Positions 1-5,571 are shown, counted from the first letter of the stretch. The stretch is DNA of 6,402 nucleotides from an uncultured Clostridia bacterium (GCA_910583755.1 CAJTZO010000070.1:1-6402), one strand, 5' to 3'. Program-made: numbers and translations. Notes: generated by a model from the sequence alone, not told the origin.

Positions 1-2266
1 TATCGCCTTGTGCTTGATTGAGCATATAAATGAAATCTGAATTTTCAAATATATTTGCAATTTCCCTTGACGCTAATAAATCCTTAACATTTTGCGTTAA
101 ACCTGTCGGGATACCACCCCATTTTCTAAATCTTTTCCATATCTCAACAGTATAAGCAGAAGTCTGTTCTTCTTTCAAAAGAAGGTGCATTTCATCAATG
201 TAAAAGCGTGTAGATTTATGTGCAGCTCTATTTTCTGTCACACGTCCCCAAACTTGGTCTTGTATTATCAACATTCCTATTTTTTTCAACTGTTTTCCTA
301 ATTCTTTGATGTCATAACAAACCAATCTGTTGTGAATGTCTACATTTGTTCTATGATTAAATATGTTTAAAGAGCCATTGACATAAATTTCAAGTGCTGT
401 TGCCAAATGTTGTGCTTCTGGTTCTTTCTGTTCTCTCATACTGTCATATAAATCGCCTAATATAGGCATATTGGACTGTTTTGGTTCAATCATATAGTTT
501 TGATAAATCATTCTCACACATCTATCAATAATTGTTTTTTCTACAGGTTGTAGCCCTTCTTTTCCTCCTACTATCAGCTCACAAAGAGAAAGTATAAAAT
601 CAGATTTCAATGACAAAGGGTTATCATCTTCTGAATAGTTTAAATTGATGTCCATAGGATTGATATAATGGTTACTGGAAGGGGATATTTTTACTACCTG
701 TCCGCCAAGCCTTGAAACAAGAGGAAAATATTCCGATTCTGGGTCAACAATAGCAATATCATCATTTGTCAACAAAAAAGCATTTGTAATTTCTCTTTTT
801 GCTGAAAAACTTTTACCACTTCCTGGTGTTCCCAATATCAAGCCATTCGGATTTTTTAAACGTTTTCTGTCAGCCATAATTAAGTTGTTAGAAAGGGCAT
901 TTAAACCATAATACAATGCTTCTCCTTCTTGAAACAATTCTTGCGTAGTAAATGGCACAAATATTGCGGTACTGCTTGTTGTCAGCACTCTTTGTATTTC
1001 AATTTGATTTTGTGCAAGAGGTAAACTGCTCATTAACGCTTGTTCCTGCTGATAATCTAACGGACGTAAAGAGCAGTTATATTTCTGTGCAATGCCTTGT
1101 GCTTGAAATAAATCTGTAGACAGTTTTTGTTTTGTTTCTGCTGTGTTCATTACAAGCACTGTCACAAGAAACATTCTTTCGTTTCTGTTTTGTAAATCTT
1201 CTAATAATGATTGAGCCTGTTCACCATATGTCACAATATCTGGTGATAATATATCCATGTCGTAACCGCTCATTACTGCTTTTTTCTGTTCTTCCAGTTT
1301 CATTTTGTTGATGTCAGAAAGTTTTCTTTTTATTCTTTTAATCGCTACGGCTTGGTCAACAGATTGTATATGAATACTCACTACAATGTTACTGTCTAAA
1401 TCCAAAAAATCCGCTAACATTCTGTCTGTCAGTTCTGAAGCGGTGATGTGCAAAAAAGATACTACACCATAAGTTTTACCAATTTGAAATTTATTTTTGT
1501 ACTGAAAGTTAAAACTATCTGGTGCAATAAAATCTTTTGTAGTCATACCTGTTTCTACAATATCTTTCCAACTAAATATGAATTTTTGCTCGTCTTGAGC
1601 ATGAAACAAGCTATGTAATATATGAAGTCTTTCTTTGCCATTTAAAGGCTGTGCCTTTACACCTAATACTTTAAAATTAGAAAGAATATCTGCTTCTATT
1701 CTTTCTAGTCGTGGCTTTGCTGCTTTTAACGTTTCTGCTTCAATAGAAAAAGTAATGTATTTTGTTTTTATCAAACCATTGTTGCCTTTGGAAAGCTGAT
1801 TTTTCAACATAGCAACATATTCTTTGCGAATACCGTTAAAATCGTCTTGCTGTTCGGGTATTTCAATAGATTTTTGATATTCTGAAATATCAATACTTTG
1901 ATTTAAAAAAGAAAGCTGAAACTGTATAGAAGAATCAAAATAATTTAAAAAATCGCAGTAGTTTTCAAATATCAGCGTTTTGTCCTCATTCTGTGCTAAC
2001 TGATAGTTAATGTCATAAAACTGTATTGTTTTGCTGTATCTTCCGTTTTCCAACTTGCATATCCCATCAGAAAATAGTTCTTGATAGGGGATTGTCTGCT
2101 GAGCAGTGGTTGGTACTGGTTTTTTACGGAATATATCCAAAAAAGAAAAAATATTATTCTTGTGTGTTTTGCTTTTTTCGTTTTTTAGTTCTCTTTTTAT
2201 TCTTTTTTGTTTTTGTTTTATCTTTTGTAATTTCATTTCTTGTCGGATTTGTTTTTTTGTTCTCAT
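1..2266 (-). CDS. virB4: VirB4-type conjugation ATPase (C-terminus beyond window)
   Basis: This is the AAA+-type ATPase that powers assembly and transport of the conjugative type IV secretion channel at the inner face of the membrane. I translated 755 uninterrupted codons. Residues 1-50 are a lysine-rich, probably disordered leader. Residues about 59-440 form the VirB4 N-terminal domain, beginning with TIPYQELFSDGICKLENG and continuing with TIQFYDINYQLAQNEDKT. The ATPase domain shows Walker A GTPGSGKS (479-486), the VDPESEYF segment just after it, Walker B FYIDEMHLL (688-696) and the TQN motif (724-726). Members of this family are, from memory, about 780-820 residues, so only a short C-terminal end is missing. 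The start at 2266 is chosen because AAAGGAGGGA lies just upstream; it sits inside the end of prgI, with a 113-base overlap. It is the last visible gene of the operon that starts upstream of Maff2. No frameshift or internal stop was seen. Family assignment is firm; the exact role in this element is inferred from the family. Confidence 0.96.
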   Translation of the reverse strand, partial: MRTKKQIRQEMKLQKIKQKQKRIKRELKNEKSKTHKNNIFSFLDIFRKKPVPTTAQQTIPYQELFSDGICKLENGRYSKTIQFYDINYQLAQNEDKTLIFENYCDFLNYFDSSIQFQLSFLNQSIDISEYQKSIEIPEQQDDFNGIRKEYVAMLKNQLSKGNNGLIKTKYITFSIEAETLKAAKPRLERIEADILSNFKVLGVKAQPLNGKERLHILHSLFHAQDEQKFIFSWKDIVETGMTTKDFIAPDSFNFQYKNKFQIGKTYGVVSFLHITASELTDRMLADFLDLDSNIVVSIHIQSVDQAVAIKRIKRKLSDINKMKLEEQKKAVMSGYDMDILSPDIVTYGEQAQSLLEDLQNRNERMFLVTVLVMNTAETKQKLSTDLFQAQGIAQKYNCSLRPLDYQQEQALMSSLPLAQNQIEIQRVLTTSSTAIFVPFTTQELFQEGEALYYGLNALSNNLIMADRKRLKNPNGLILGTPGSGKSFSAKREITNAFLLTNDDIAIVDPESEYFPLVSRLGGQVVKISPSSNHYINPMDINLNYSEDDNPLSLKSDFILSLCELIVGGKEGLQPVEKTIIDRCVRMIYQNYMIEPKQSNMPILGDLYDSMREQKEPEAQHLATALEIYVNGSLNIFNHRTNVDIHNRLVCYDIKELGKQLKKIGMLIIQDQVWGRVTENRAAHKSTRFYIDEMHLLLKEEQTSAYTVEIWKRFRKWGGIPTGLTQNVKDLLASREIANIFENSDFIYMLNQAQGD

Positions 2267-2597
2267 AGATTCCCTCCTTTGAAAGAACAGAATACAGATT
2301 ATTTGTACTGTATGGACGGGTTCGAGGGTAAAGTATTTGAGAACGAATGATATTCCATAATATCTTTTCCATAGGCAAACCATCTTTTTCATACATGGCA
2401 ATAAAGAAAAATGGTAACATTACTGCTACCATACACAATACTGCTGTTTCATTACCGATTGCTTTTTTGGAACAAAAATATAATGGTATTCCTATCACTG
2501 CCGCCATACTAAAGCACACTAATTGTCTTTTGGTTAAATTGAATGCTATTTTTGTTTTTACTTTGTCTAAATCTTTTGGTACAGATACAAAAGGCAT
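2154..2597 (-). CDS. prgI: PrgI-family conjugation membrane protein with lysine-rich tail
   Basis: PrgI-family proteins are small two-helix inner-membrane proteins of Gram-positive type IV secretion systems and are thought to anchor the VirB4 ATPase (VirB3-like role). The 147-residue product shows the typical start MPFVSVPKDLDKVKTKIAFN, two membrane segments at about 24-42 and 50-68, and the conserved part following them (KDGLPMEKILWN, then the YPRTRPY segment at 90-96). The family core ends at about residue 110. Residues 111-147 form an unusually basic Lys/Thr/Asn-rich tail that lies entirely in the part of the gene overlapping virB4. The start at 2597 is only 2 bases after the stop of the 256-residue gene, which suggests translational coupling; an AGAGAGGAAG stretch inside that gene's end is the ribosome site. 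The order PrgI then VirB4 is typical of Tn1549-like elements. The tail could be a late extension by loss of the original stop. Confidence 0.93.
   Translation of the reverse strand: MPFVSVPKDLDKVKTKIAFNLTKRQLVCFSMAAVIGIPLYFCSKKAIGNETAVLCMVAVMLPFFFIAMYEKDGLPMEKILWNIIRSQILYPRTRPYSTNNLYSVLSKEGIYENKKTNPTRNEITKDKTKTKKNKKRTKKRKKQNTQE
2271..2280 (-). promoter_or_regulatory. Ribosome binding site of virB4, inside prgI
   Basis: The minus strand reads AAAGGAGGGA followed by ATCT and ATG. This near-perfect Shine-Dalgarno sequence fixes the virB4 start at 2266 although it lies within the prgI reading frame. The overlap of the two genes is therefore likely to be truly translated on the virB4 side. Confidence 0.85.
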
Positions 2598-2599
2598 AG

Positions 2600-3370
2600 T
2601 TATCTCGCTTCCTCTCTTTTGATATTATTTTTTTGATTCTCTTTTTGTGCTTGTTTTTTTGCATTTTTCTGAGCATTCTGCTGCAACTGCTGTTGAATAG
2701 AAGGTTTTTTTATGTTCTGGAACGAGGGCGATATTGTTTCTTTTTCAAAACTAACGCTTTTGTTTTCCAATTCTTGTATGTATTGTTTGATGTCCCCTCT
2801 TTGAGTAGCTTCTTTTTGTTTTTGCAATGTTTCCAATACTCTTTTTGTTTGTAATTCTTGTTTTGCTTCATAGTGTACCTCCTTGATTTGTCCATATTTC
2901 TGCTGTAACTGTGCTGTATTTTGAAAATACTCCTCACTTGAAAACAGTTCTTTATTCCCATTTTCAAATGTAACTGCAACGCTTTTTAATAAAGAGCAAT
3001 TTTTTTGTCTGAATAAGCATTGCTCTGCATAATCTATTTCATAAATATTTCCTTTTATCACATTGTCTTGCATTTCTTTTATTTCTACTGAAAAAGCAAG
3101 TACATCTTGATTTTTGTAAAACATAAATTTATTGTATTCAGGAGTATCTGCAATCAAAGAATTTCTTTCATTAAAACAATGTGTGCCTTTTTCTCTTGAA
3201 ATCCATATCAAATTTTTATCATCAAGTGATGTACTTTCTGCTGCTTGTTTTACTATTTGTTTGTCAATTAAAAAATCTGTTTGATAAAAAACAGTATTTT
3301 TTTCTGCAATTTCCTGTAAAGATTTCATAATATCTACATCATGAAATCCTTGTAAATAAAAATGACTCAT
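2600..3370 (-). CDS. Conserved transfer-region protein of unknown function (256 aa)
   Basis: No established function is known to me. The product is soluble, with no signal peptide or membrane helix. Residues 30-120 form the recognisable part: ESTSLDDKNLIWISR, then GTHCFNERN (62-70), an FYKNQDVLAFSVE stretch (84-96) and GNIYEIDYAEQ (107-117). From memory, proteins with the same pattern (W..R..GT.CF.ER, then GN.YE.DY) occur in transfer regions of Firmicute conjugative elements, so this is likely a conserved accessory transfer protein rather than cargo. Residues about 150-256 are rich in Gln, Lys, Glu and Asn (for example QQQLQQNAQKNAKKQAQ, 226-242) and look coiled-coil or disordered. The start at 3370 has AAAGGA about 10 bases upstream and lies 22 bases after the TrbL-like gene; the stop is 2 bases before prgI. 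The tight packing points to a role together with the membrane channel, but that is inference. Confidence 0.88.
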   Translation of the reverse strand: MSHFYLQGFHDVDIMKSLQEIAEKNTVFYQTDFLIDKQIVKQAAESTSLDDKNLIWISREKGTHCFNERNSLIADTPEYNKFMFYKNQDVLAFSVEIKEMQDNVIKGNIYEIDYAEQCLFRQKNCSLLKSVAVTFENGNKELFSSEEYFQNTAQLQQKYGQIKEVHYEAKQELQTKRVLETLQKQKEATQRGDIKQYIQELENKSVSFEKETISPSFQNIKKPSIQQQLQQNAQKNAKKQAQKENQKNNIKREEAR

Positions 3371-3392
3371 CTGTTTTCATTCCTTTCTTTTT

Positions 3393-4265
3393 TTAATGAG
3401 CATTGAGTATTGATTTGGATACACTTCCTGTTTTGAAAAGGGAATAACATAACAAAATCGTATAACCTGCACAAGTCCATATGGCTATATGTAGGTTTTC
3501 TGCTGTTGCTATGCTCTGCACCAAAACAGTGTAAATTGCAACACATACCATAACAAAAAAGCCTTGTAATCCCAATGCTACAAGACCTTTTAAATAGTTG
3601 TTTCCCATACTTCCCCATTCTCTGTTTGTCATAGTAGAAAAGGGAATTGCTCCAATCGAACAATAAACGTAAATTTCTATCATCCTGCCTAATAGTACAA
3701 GCGTAACACAAATAGAAACAGCGTTCATTGTTAGTCCTACTAATGATGTTTCAATCAAAAGTAAAAATAGTTCTCCTACTTCCATACTTTCTAGCTGTTC
3801 CGTCAAATCGCCTATGATGGTATTAAAATCTATTGCCGTATTACCATGGATAACCGTAGCACTTTGATTGACTATATTTTGTGATAACTCAAATACTGCT
3901 ATGACAATATCAAATGTATGAGTAACAATATATGTTGCAACAAATGTTTTGAATATCCATTTGAATAACTGGAATGTGTCAAAGTCACCATGTAGATTGT
4001 TTTTTTCAATTACTATGCTAATTAACTCATAACACAAAACGAATGTTAATATCAATCCAGCAATAGGAATGATAACCGTTTCTGATAAATTTTGTATCAT
4101 GGAAAAGACACCACTGTTCCATGATTGTGGTGTCTTTCCAACTTCTGTTGCTATCTCTCCTACTTTAGAATTCACTTCGTCAAACATTCCAGTCAGATTT
4201 CCTGTGATGCAGTCGATTAAAAACTCTTTTATCCATTCTTCAATCTGTTCCAGAATGTTCTGCAT
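3393..4265 (-). CDS. VirB6/TrbL-like polytopic conjugation membrane protein
   Basis: This 290-residue protein matches the VirB6/TrbL-like membrane proteins of Tn1549/CTn-type transfer modules, which form the inner-membrane part of the translocation channel. The N-terminal 55 residues are amphipathic and include the GKTPQSWNSGVFSMIQNL segment (43-60), which I recall as conserved in this family. Hydrophobic segments follow at about 63-86, 104-126, 164-192 (possibly running on to 208), 224-252 and 259-277. The short stretch GAIPFSTMTNREWGSMGNNY (205-224), between membrane segments, is also typical of the family. The start at 4265 has GAAAGGAGTT with 7 bases of spacing, and lies 17 bases after the Maff2 stop, so both are in one operon. 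Length is in the usual range. Topology was judged by eye only. A relation to VirB6 rather than merely a similar position is family knowledge. Confidence 0.92.
   Translation of the reverse strand: MQNILEQIEEWIKEFLIDCITGNLTGMFDEVNSKVGEIATEVGKTPQSWNSGVFSMIQNLSETVIIPIAGLILTFVLCYELISIVIEKNNLHGDFDTFQLFKWIFKTFVATYIVTHTFDIVIAVFELSQNIVNQSATVIHGNTAIDFNTIIGDLTEQLESMEVGELFLLLIETSLVGLTMNAVSICVTLVLLGRMIEIYVYCSIGAIPFSTMTNREWGSMGNNYLKGLVALGLQGFFVMVCVAIYTVLVQSIATAENLHIAIWTCAGYTILLCYSLFKTGSVSKSILNAH
4100..4140. repeat. Inverted repeat within the TrbL-like coding region
   Basis: The plus strand has TGGAAAAGACACCAC (4100-4114) and GTGGTGTCTTTCCA (4127-4140). The arms pair over 14 base pairs with a single bulged A, around a 12-base loop. 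It lies in codons for the GKTPQSWNSGVFSM segment. It may be a chance result of the amino-acid sequence or a real mRNA hairpin near the start of the gene. Confidence 0.6.
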
Positions 4266-4282
4266 AGATTAACTCCTTTCTG

Positions 4283-4501
4283 TCATACTGTAAATAGGTT
4301 GGCAAGTAAAGGAATGAGGTTCATACCAATTAAAACAACCCCTCCCCCTGCCATTAACTGCTTCATACCTTGTGACTTAGCACCAGGATTATCATTACCA
4401 TATCCTTCCAGTAAGTTAATAATTCCCCATACGCCAAGCCCTGCACCTAACGCCATTACTAATACTTTCAATGTTGCGATTGCCTGTGTAAAAAATTCCA
4501 T
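4283..4501 (-). CDS. Maff2-family small membrane protein
   Basis: The 72-residue product matches the Maff2 family, found next to VirD4 and TrbL-like genes in Firmicute conjugative elements. It has two hydrophobic segments, about 8-31 (ATLKVLVMALGAGLGVWGII) and 49-70 (LMAGGGVVLIGMNLIPLLAN). Between them is a short polar loop with the conserved-looking LEGYGNDNPGAKSQGMKQ. Size and topology resemble VirB2/TrbC-type pilin subunits, so a channel or pilus component is a reasonable guess, but I know of no direct proof. The start at 4501 is preferred over in-frame codons upstream because GAGG lies 7 bases before it and because the upstream stretch crosses a terminator-like hairpin. The stop overlaps the leader of the TrbL-like gene, 17 bases from its start. 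It is the first gene of the tightly packed operon that runs to virB4. Confidence 0.92.
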   Translation of the reverse strand: MEFFTQAIATLKVLVMALGAGLGVWGIINLLEGYGNDNPGAKSQGMKQLMAGGGVVLIGMNLIPLLANLFTV

Positions 4502-4519
4502 AAAATAACCTCGCTTTCT

Positions 4520-4533
4520 GTCGCTTATGCGAC
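4520..4533 (-). promoter_or_regulatory. Small hairpin in the Maff2 leader
   Basis: The minus strand reads GTCGC-ATAA-GCGAC, a perfect 5-bp GC-rich stem in otherwise AT-rich DNA, about 20 bases before the Maff2 start. The TCGC arm could instead pair with the GCGA that overlaps the ribosome site at 4509-4514, so alternative folding might affect translation. Function is speculative. Confidence 0.4.
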
Positions 4534-4556
4534 CATCACATATTAAAAATTTTTGT

Positions 4557-4593
4557 ATATATAAAAAGACCACTATCATTTGACAGCAGTCTT
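4557..4593 (-). terminator. Terminator-like hairpin between the 181-aa gene and Maff2
   Basis: On the minus strand AAGACTGCTGTCA (4593-4581) faces TGATAGTGGTCTT (4578-4566). In RNA all 13 positions can pair using three G-U pairs, although the innermost pairs would open to form the loop. TTTTTATATAT follows. It starts 21 bases after the stop of the 181-residue gene and has the form of a Rho-independent terminator. The opposite (plus-strand) RNA would have mismatches at the G-U positions and no good U-run, so its action is likely one-sided. It stands between the upstream promoter and the channel genes. Very similar to the hairpin at 5541-5574. Confidence 0.72.
4557..4593 (+). repeat. Direct repeat, copy 1 (similar to 5535-5571)
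   Basis: This 37-base segment starts with ATATAT and ends with CAGCAGTCTT. It aligns with 5535-5571 with five substitutions, all transitions, and two single-base indels. The copies are in the same orientation about 980 bases apart and bracket the repressor-like gene and the 181-residue gene. It covers the same bases as the terminator-like hairpin. Confidence 0.65.
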
Positions 4594-4613
4594 GTTGTTG
4601 TTTTATTCTATTA

Positions 4614-5159
4614 TTAATTCTTTTTTGTTTTTTCAATTATTGTTGTAATACCTGTTTTTTCTGCAAAATAAAGTTGTTTATGGAGCAGTTCTTTTTGCTT
4701 TTCTTTTGATAAATGCTGAAACATATCTTTCAATTCCATATCTTCCATTGGTGTTCCTTTTGCTAATCTAAGAAGTTGTATATTGAACCATTCTTTCCAA
4801 AGAACAGAAAATAATTTTTCACTGCTTGTATAAAGTGCAACTTCTTCAAAACAATCTGGACGAACATAATATTGTAATCTAGCAAAGCCATATTTTCCAG
4901 CATTTACAACGATAATATCACTACATTCATACAGCTCTGCAAAAGCATCTGCTACTTTTTGACAATTCTCTCTTTCTTCATCAGTAATATATATTTGATT
5001 GTTTCGCATTTGACGACATTCCAATTCAAATACATTACCATTTCTCAAAAGAATTTGAAATGTATTTTCTTTGTCATTTGCTTCAATATCTCTTATGTCC
5101 ATATTGTCTGTTTCATTCAATAAATCAAAAAGTTTGTCTTTAAAATAGTTTAATTCCAT
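4614..5159 (-). CDS. Conserved hypothetical protein of the transfer region (181 aa)
   Basis: I do not recognise a function. The 181-residue product is soluble and acidic in its N-terminal two thirds, with no signal peptide, membrane helix or catalytic motif I can name. Residues 1-50 (from MELNYFKDKLFDLLNE to FELECRQ at 44-50) look like a small alpha/beta domain. Residues 62-110 include an IIVVNAGKYGFARLQYYVR stretch, and 112-181 are mostly helical with a Lys-rich end. From memory, similar proteins occur beside VirD4 and Maff2 in related elements, so it is probably a conserved accessory gene. The start at 5159 is chosen for its strong GAGGAGG 8 bases upstream; a start at 5216 would lie inside the promoter and lacks a ribosome site. 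It has its own promoter (5216-5244), diverges from the repressor-like gene and ends 21 bases before a terminator-like hairpin. It may thus be expressed and controlled separately from the channel genes. Confidence 0.88.
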   Translation of the reverse strand: MELNYFKDKLFDLLNETDNMDIRDIEANDKENTFQILLRNGNVFELECRQMRNNQIYITDEERENCQKVADAFAELYECSDIIVVNAGKYGFARLQYYVRPDCFEEVALYTSSEKLFSVLWKEWFNIQLLRLAKGTPMEDMELKDMFQHLSKEKQKELLHKQLYFAEKTGITTIIEKTKKN

Positions 5160-5167
5160 TTTATTGT

Positions 5168-5174
5168 CCTCCTC
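5168..5174 (-). promoter_or_regulatory. Ribosome binding site deciding the 181-aa start
   Basis: GAGGAGG on the minus strand, 8 bases before ATG at 5159. It rules in favour of this start over the in-frame ATG at 5216, which lies within the -10 element. Confidence 0.85.
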
Positions 5175-5177
5175 TTT

Positions 5178-5195
5178 ATAAAAAATATTTTTTAT
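5178..5195. repeat. AT-only perfect palindrome in the leader
   Basis: ATAAAAAATATTTTTTAT is a perfect 18-bp palindrome made only of A and T. It lies between the operator candidate at 5197-5216 and the ribosome site of the 181-residue gene. It could be a protein site, a weak leader hairpin, or a by-product of base composition. Confidence 0.5.
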
Positions 5196-5196
5196 T

Positions 5197-5216
5197 TTGT
5201 GACTATATAGTCCCAA
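5197..5216. promoter_or_regulatory. Operator candidate O1 (20-bp palindrome)
   Basis: TTGTGACTATATAGTCCCAA is a 20-bp dyad with one mismatched pair; its core GACTATATAGTC (5201-5212) is perfect. It overlaps the last base of the -10 element and the expected transcription start of the minus-strand promoter, the classic place for a repressor site. The neighbouring XRE-type protein is the obvious candidate to bind it. The dyad is seen; the binding is inferred. Confidence 0.68.
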
Positions 5217-5244
5217 TTATAACATTTTAGTTTGCTACAATCAA
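5216..5244 (-). promoter_or_regulatory. Promoter for the 181-aa gene
   Basis: The minus strand has TTGATT (5244-5239), 17 bases, then a perfect TATAAT (5221-5216) with an extended -10 TG at 5224-5223. Transcription would start near 5209, inside O1, giving a leader of about 50 bases. This is the best promoter in the window and reads into the 181-residue gene and, if the hairpin at 4566-4593 is passed, into the channel operon. Confidence 0.78.
5233..5241 (+). promoter_or_regulatory. Extended -10 promoter candidate for the XRE gene
   Basis: TGCTACAAT on the plus strand fits an extended -10 element (TGnTATAAT with one change). No good -35 is seen; that region would abut O1. It overlaps the -35 of the opposing promoter, so the two promoters probably compete. 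The start near 5248 would give a leader of about 40 bases before ATG at 5287. Confidence 0.5.
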
Positions 5245-5252
5245 GCAAAAAA

Positions 5253-5270
5253 TGTGACTAATAAGGCACA
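5253..5270. promoter_or_regulatory. Operator candidate O2 (second copy of the dyad)
   Basis: TGTGACTAATAAGGCACA is an imperfect dyad with 7 of 9 pairs matching. In the same register it is identical to O1 bases 5198-5215 at 13 of 18 positions, including the shared TGTGACTA. Centres of O1 and O2 are 55 bp apart, close to five helical turns. It lies just after the expected start of the XRE transcript, so binding here could block its own gene. Confidence 0.5.
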
Positions 5271-5286
5271 AGAAAAGAGGAATGTT

Positions 5287-5529
5287 ATGCAATATTTTCT
5301 ACAAGACATCAACATAGGCAATAATCTCAAAACATTACGAAAAAGATTTGGATACTCACAATCAGAATTAGTTGCTAAATTACAACTTATGGGTAGTAAT
5401 ATGTCACGCAGTACCTATTCCAAAATAGAAACAGGTACTCGCAACATAAGGATTAGTGATTTTATTGCTTTAAAACAAATATATGATGTAGATTTTTCAG
5501 AATTTTTTATTGGATTGCTGTTAAAATAA
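5287..5529 (+). CDS. XRE/Cro-type helix-turn-helix regulator (80 aa)
   Basis: This small DNA-binding protein most likely represses the divergent control region beside it. Residues 10-75 are a single XRE-type domain: IGNNLKTLRKRFGYSQSELV (10-29) leads into the first helices. The recognition part SRSTYSKIETGTRN (40-53) carries the S.Y.KIE.G pattern of the family, and the domain closes with ISDFIALKQIYDVDFSEFF (56-74). There is no extra sensor or protease domain, so any signal must act through another partner or through protein level. The start at 5287 is chosen because GAGG ends 6 bases before it; an in-frame GTG at 5254 lacks a ribosome site and lies inside O2. It is the only plus-strand gene in the window, inserted between virD4 and the 181-residue gene. 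It ends 12 bases before a hairpin terminator shared with virD4. Self-repression and control of the 181-residue gene are inferred from the operator candidates. Confidence 0.92.
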   Translation: MQYFLQDINIGNNLKTLRKRFGYSQSELVAKLQLMGSNMSRSTYSKIETGTRNIRISDFIALKQIYDVDFSEFFIGLLLK

Positions 5530-5534
5530 CAACA

Positions 5535-5571
5535 ATATATAAAAGACTGCTGTCATTTTGGCAGTAGTCTT
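5535..5571 (+). repeat. Direct repeat, copy 2 (similar to 4557-4593)
   Basis: Partner of the segment at 4557-4593: same orientation, 37 bases, five transitions and two single-base indels apart. Most changes keep the stem paired in RNA. It marks the virD4 side of the two-gene segment. Confidence 0.65.

Noticed and set aside
2026..2268. Plus-strand reading frame of 80 codons with a hydrophobic Phe-rich product
   Set aside because: It is the reverse of the lysine-rich prgI/virB4 overlap and of virB4; poly-A on the coding strand gives poly-Phe on the other. No ribosome site.
2347..2854. Two further plus-strand reading frames (2347-2622 and 2633-2854)
   Set aside because: They lie opposite prgI and the 256-residue gene, have no recognisable product and no ribosome site.
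2710..2979. Minus-strand frame of 89 codons within the 256-residue gene
   Set aside because: Overlaps in another frame; Lys/Asn-rich composition follows from the A-rich DNA.
3367..3711. Minus-strand frame of 114 codons within the TrbL-like gene
   Set aside because: Cys- and Tyr-rich shadow of a clear membrane-protein gene in the right frame.
4371..4385. Third operator-like TGTGACT sequence
   Set aside because: It lies within Maff2 coding sequence, the second half does not fit the dyad, and seven matching bases are not enough.
4069..4508. Plus-strand frames opposite the TrbL-like gene and Maff2 (4069-4272, 4299-4508)
   Set aside because: Both are antisense to well-supported genes and lack any family resemblance or ribosome site.
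4502..4636. Longer Maff2 protein starting upstream at 4636
   Set aside because: The extension runs through the end of the 181-residue gene and the terminator-like hairpin; the start at 4501 has a ribosome site and matches the family size.
5160..5216. Longer 181-residue protein starting at 5216
   Set aside because: That ATG overlaps the -10 element and is upstream of the expected transcript start.
5254..5286. GTG start for the XRE gene at 5254
   Set aside because: No ribosome site before it, and it falls in operator candidate O2; ATG at 5287 has GAGG at proper spacing.
4614..5529. Toxin-antitoxin or phage-defence pair formed by the XRE gene and the 181-residue gene
   Set aside because: The genes are divergent rather than co-transcribed, the 181-residue product shows no toxin, nuclease or protease motif, and similar proteins are recalled from transfer regions.
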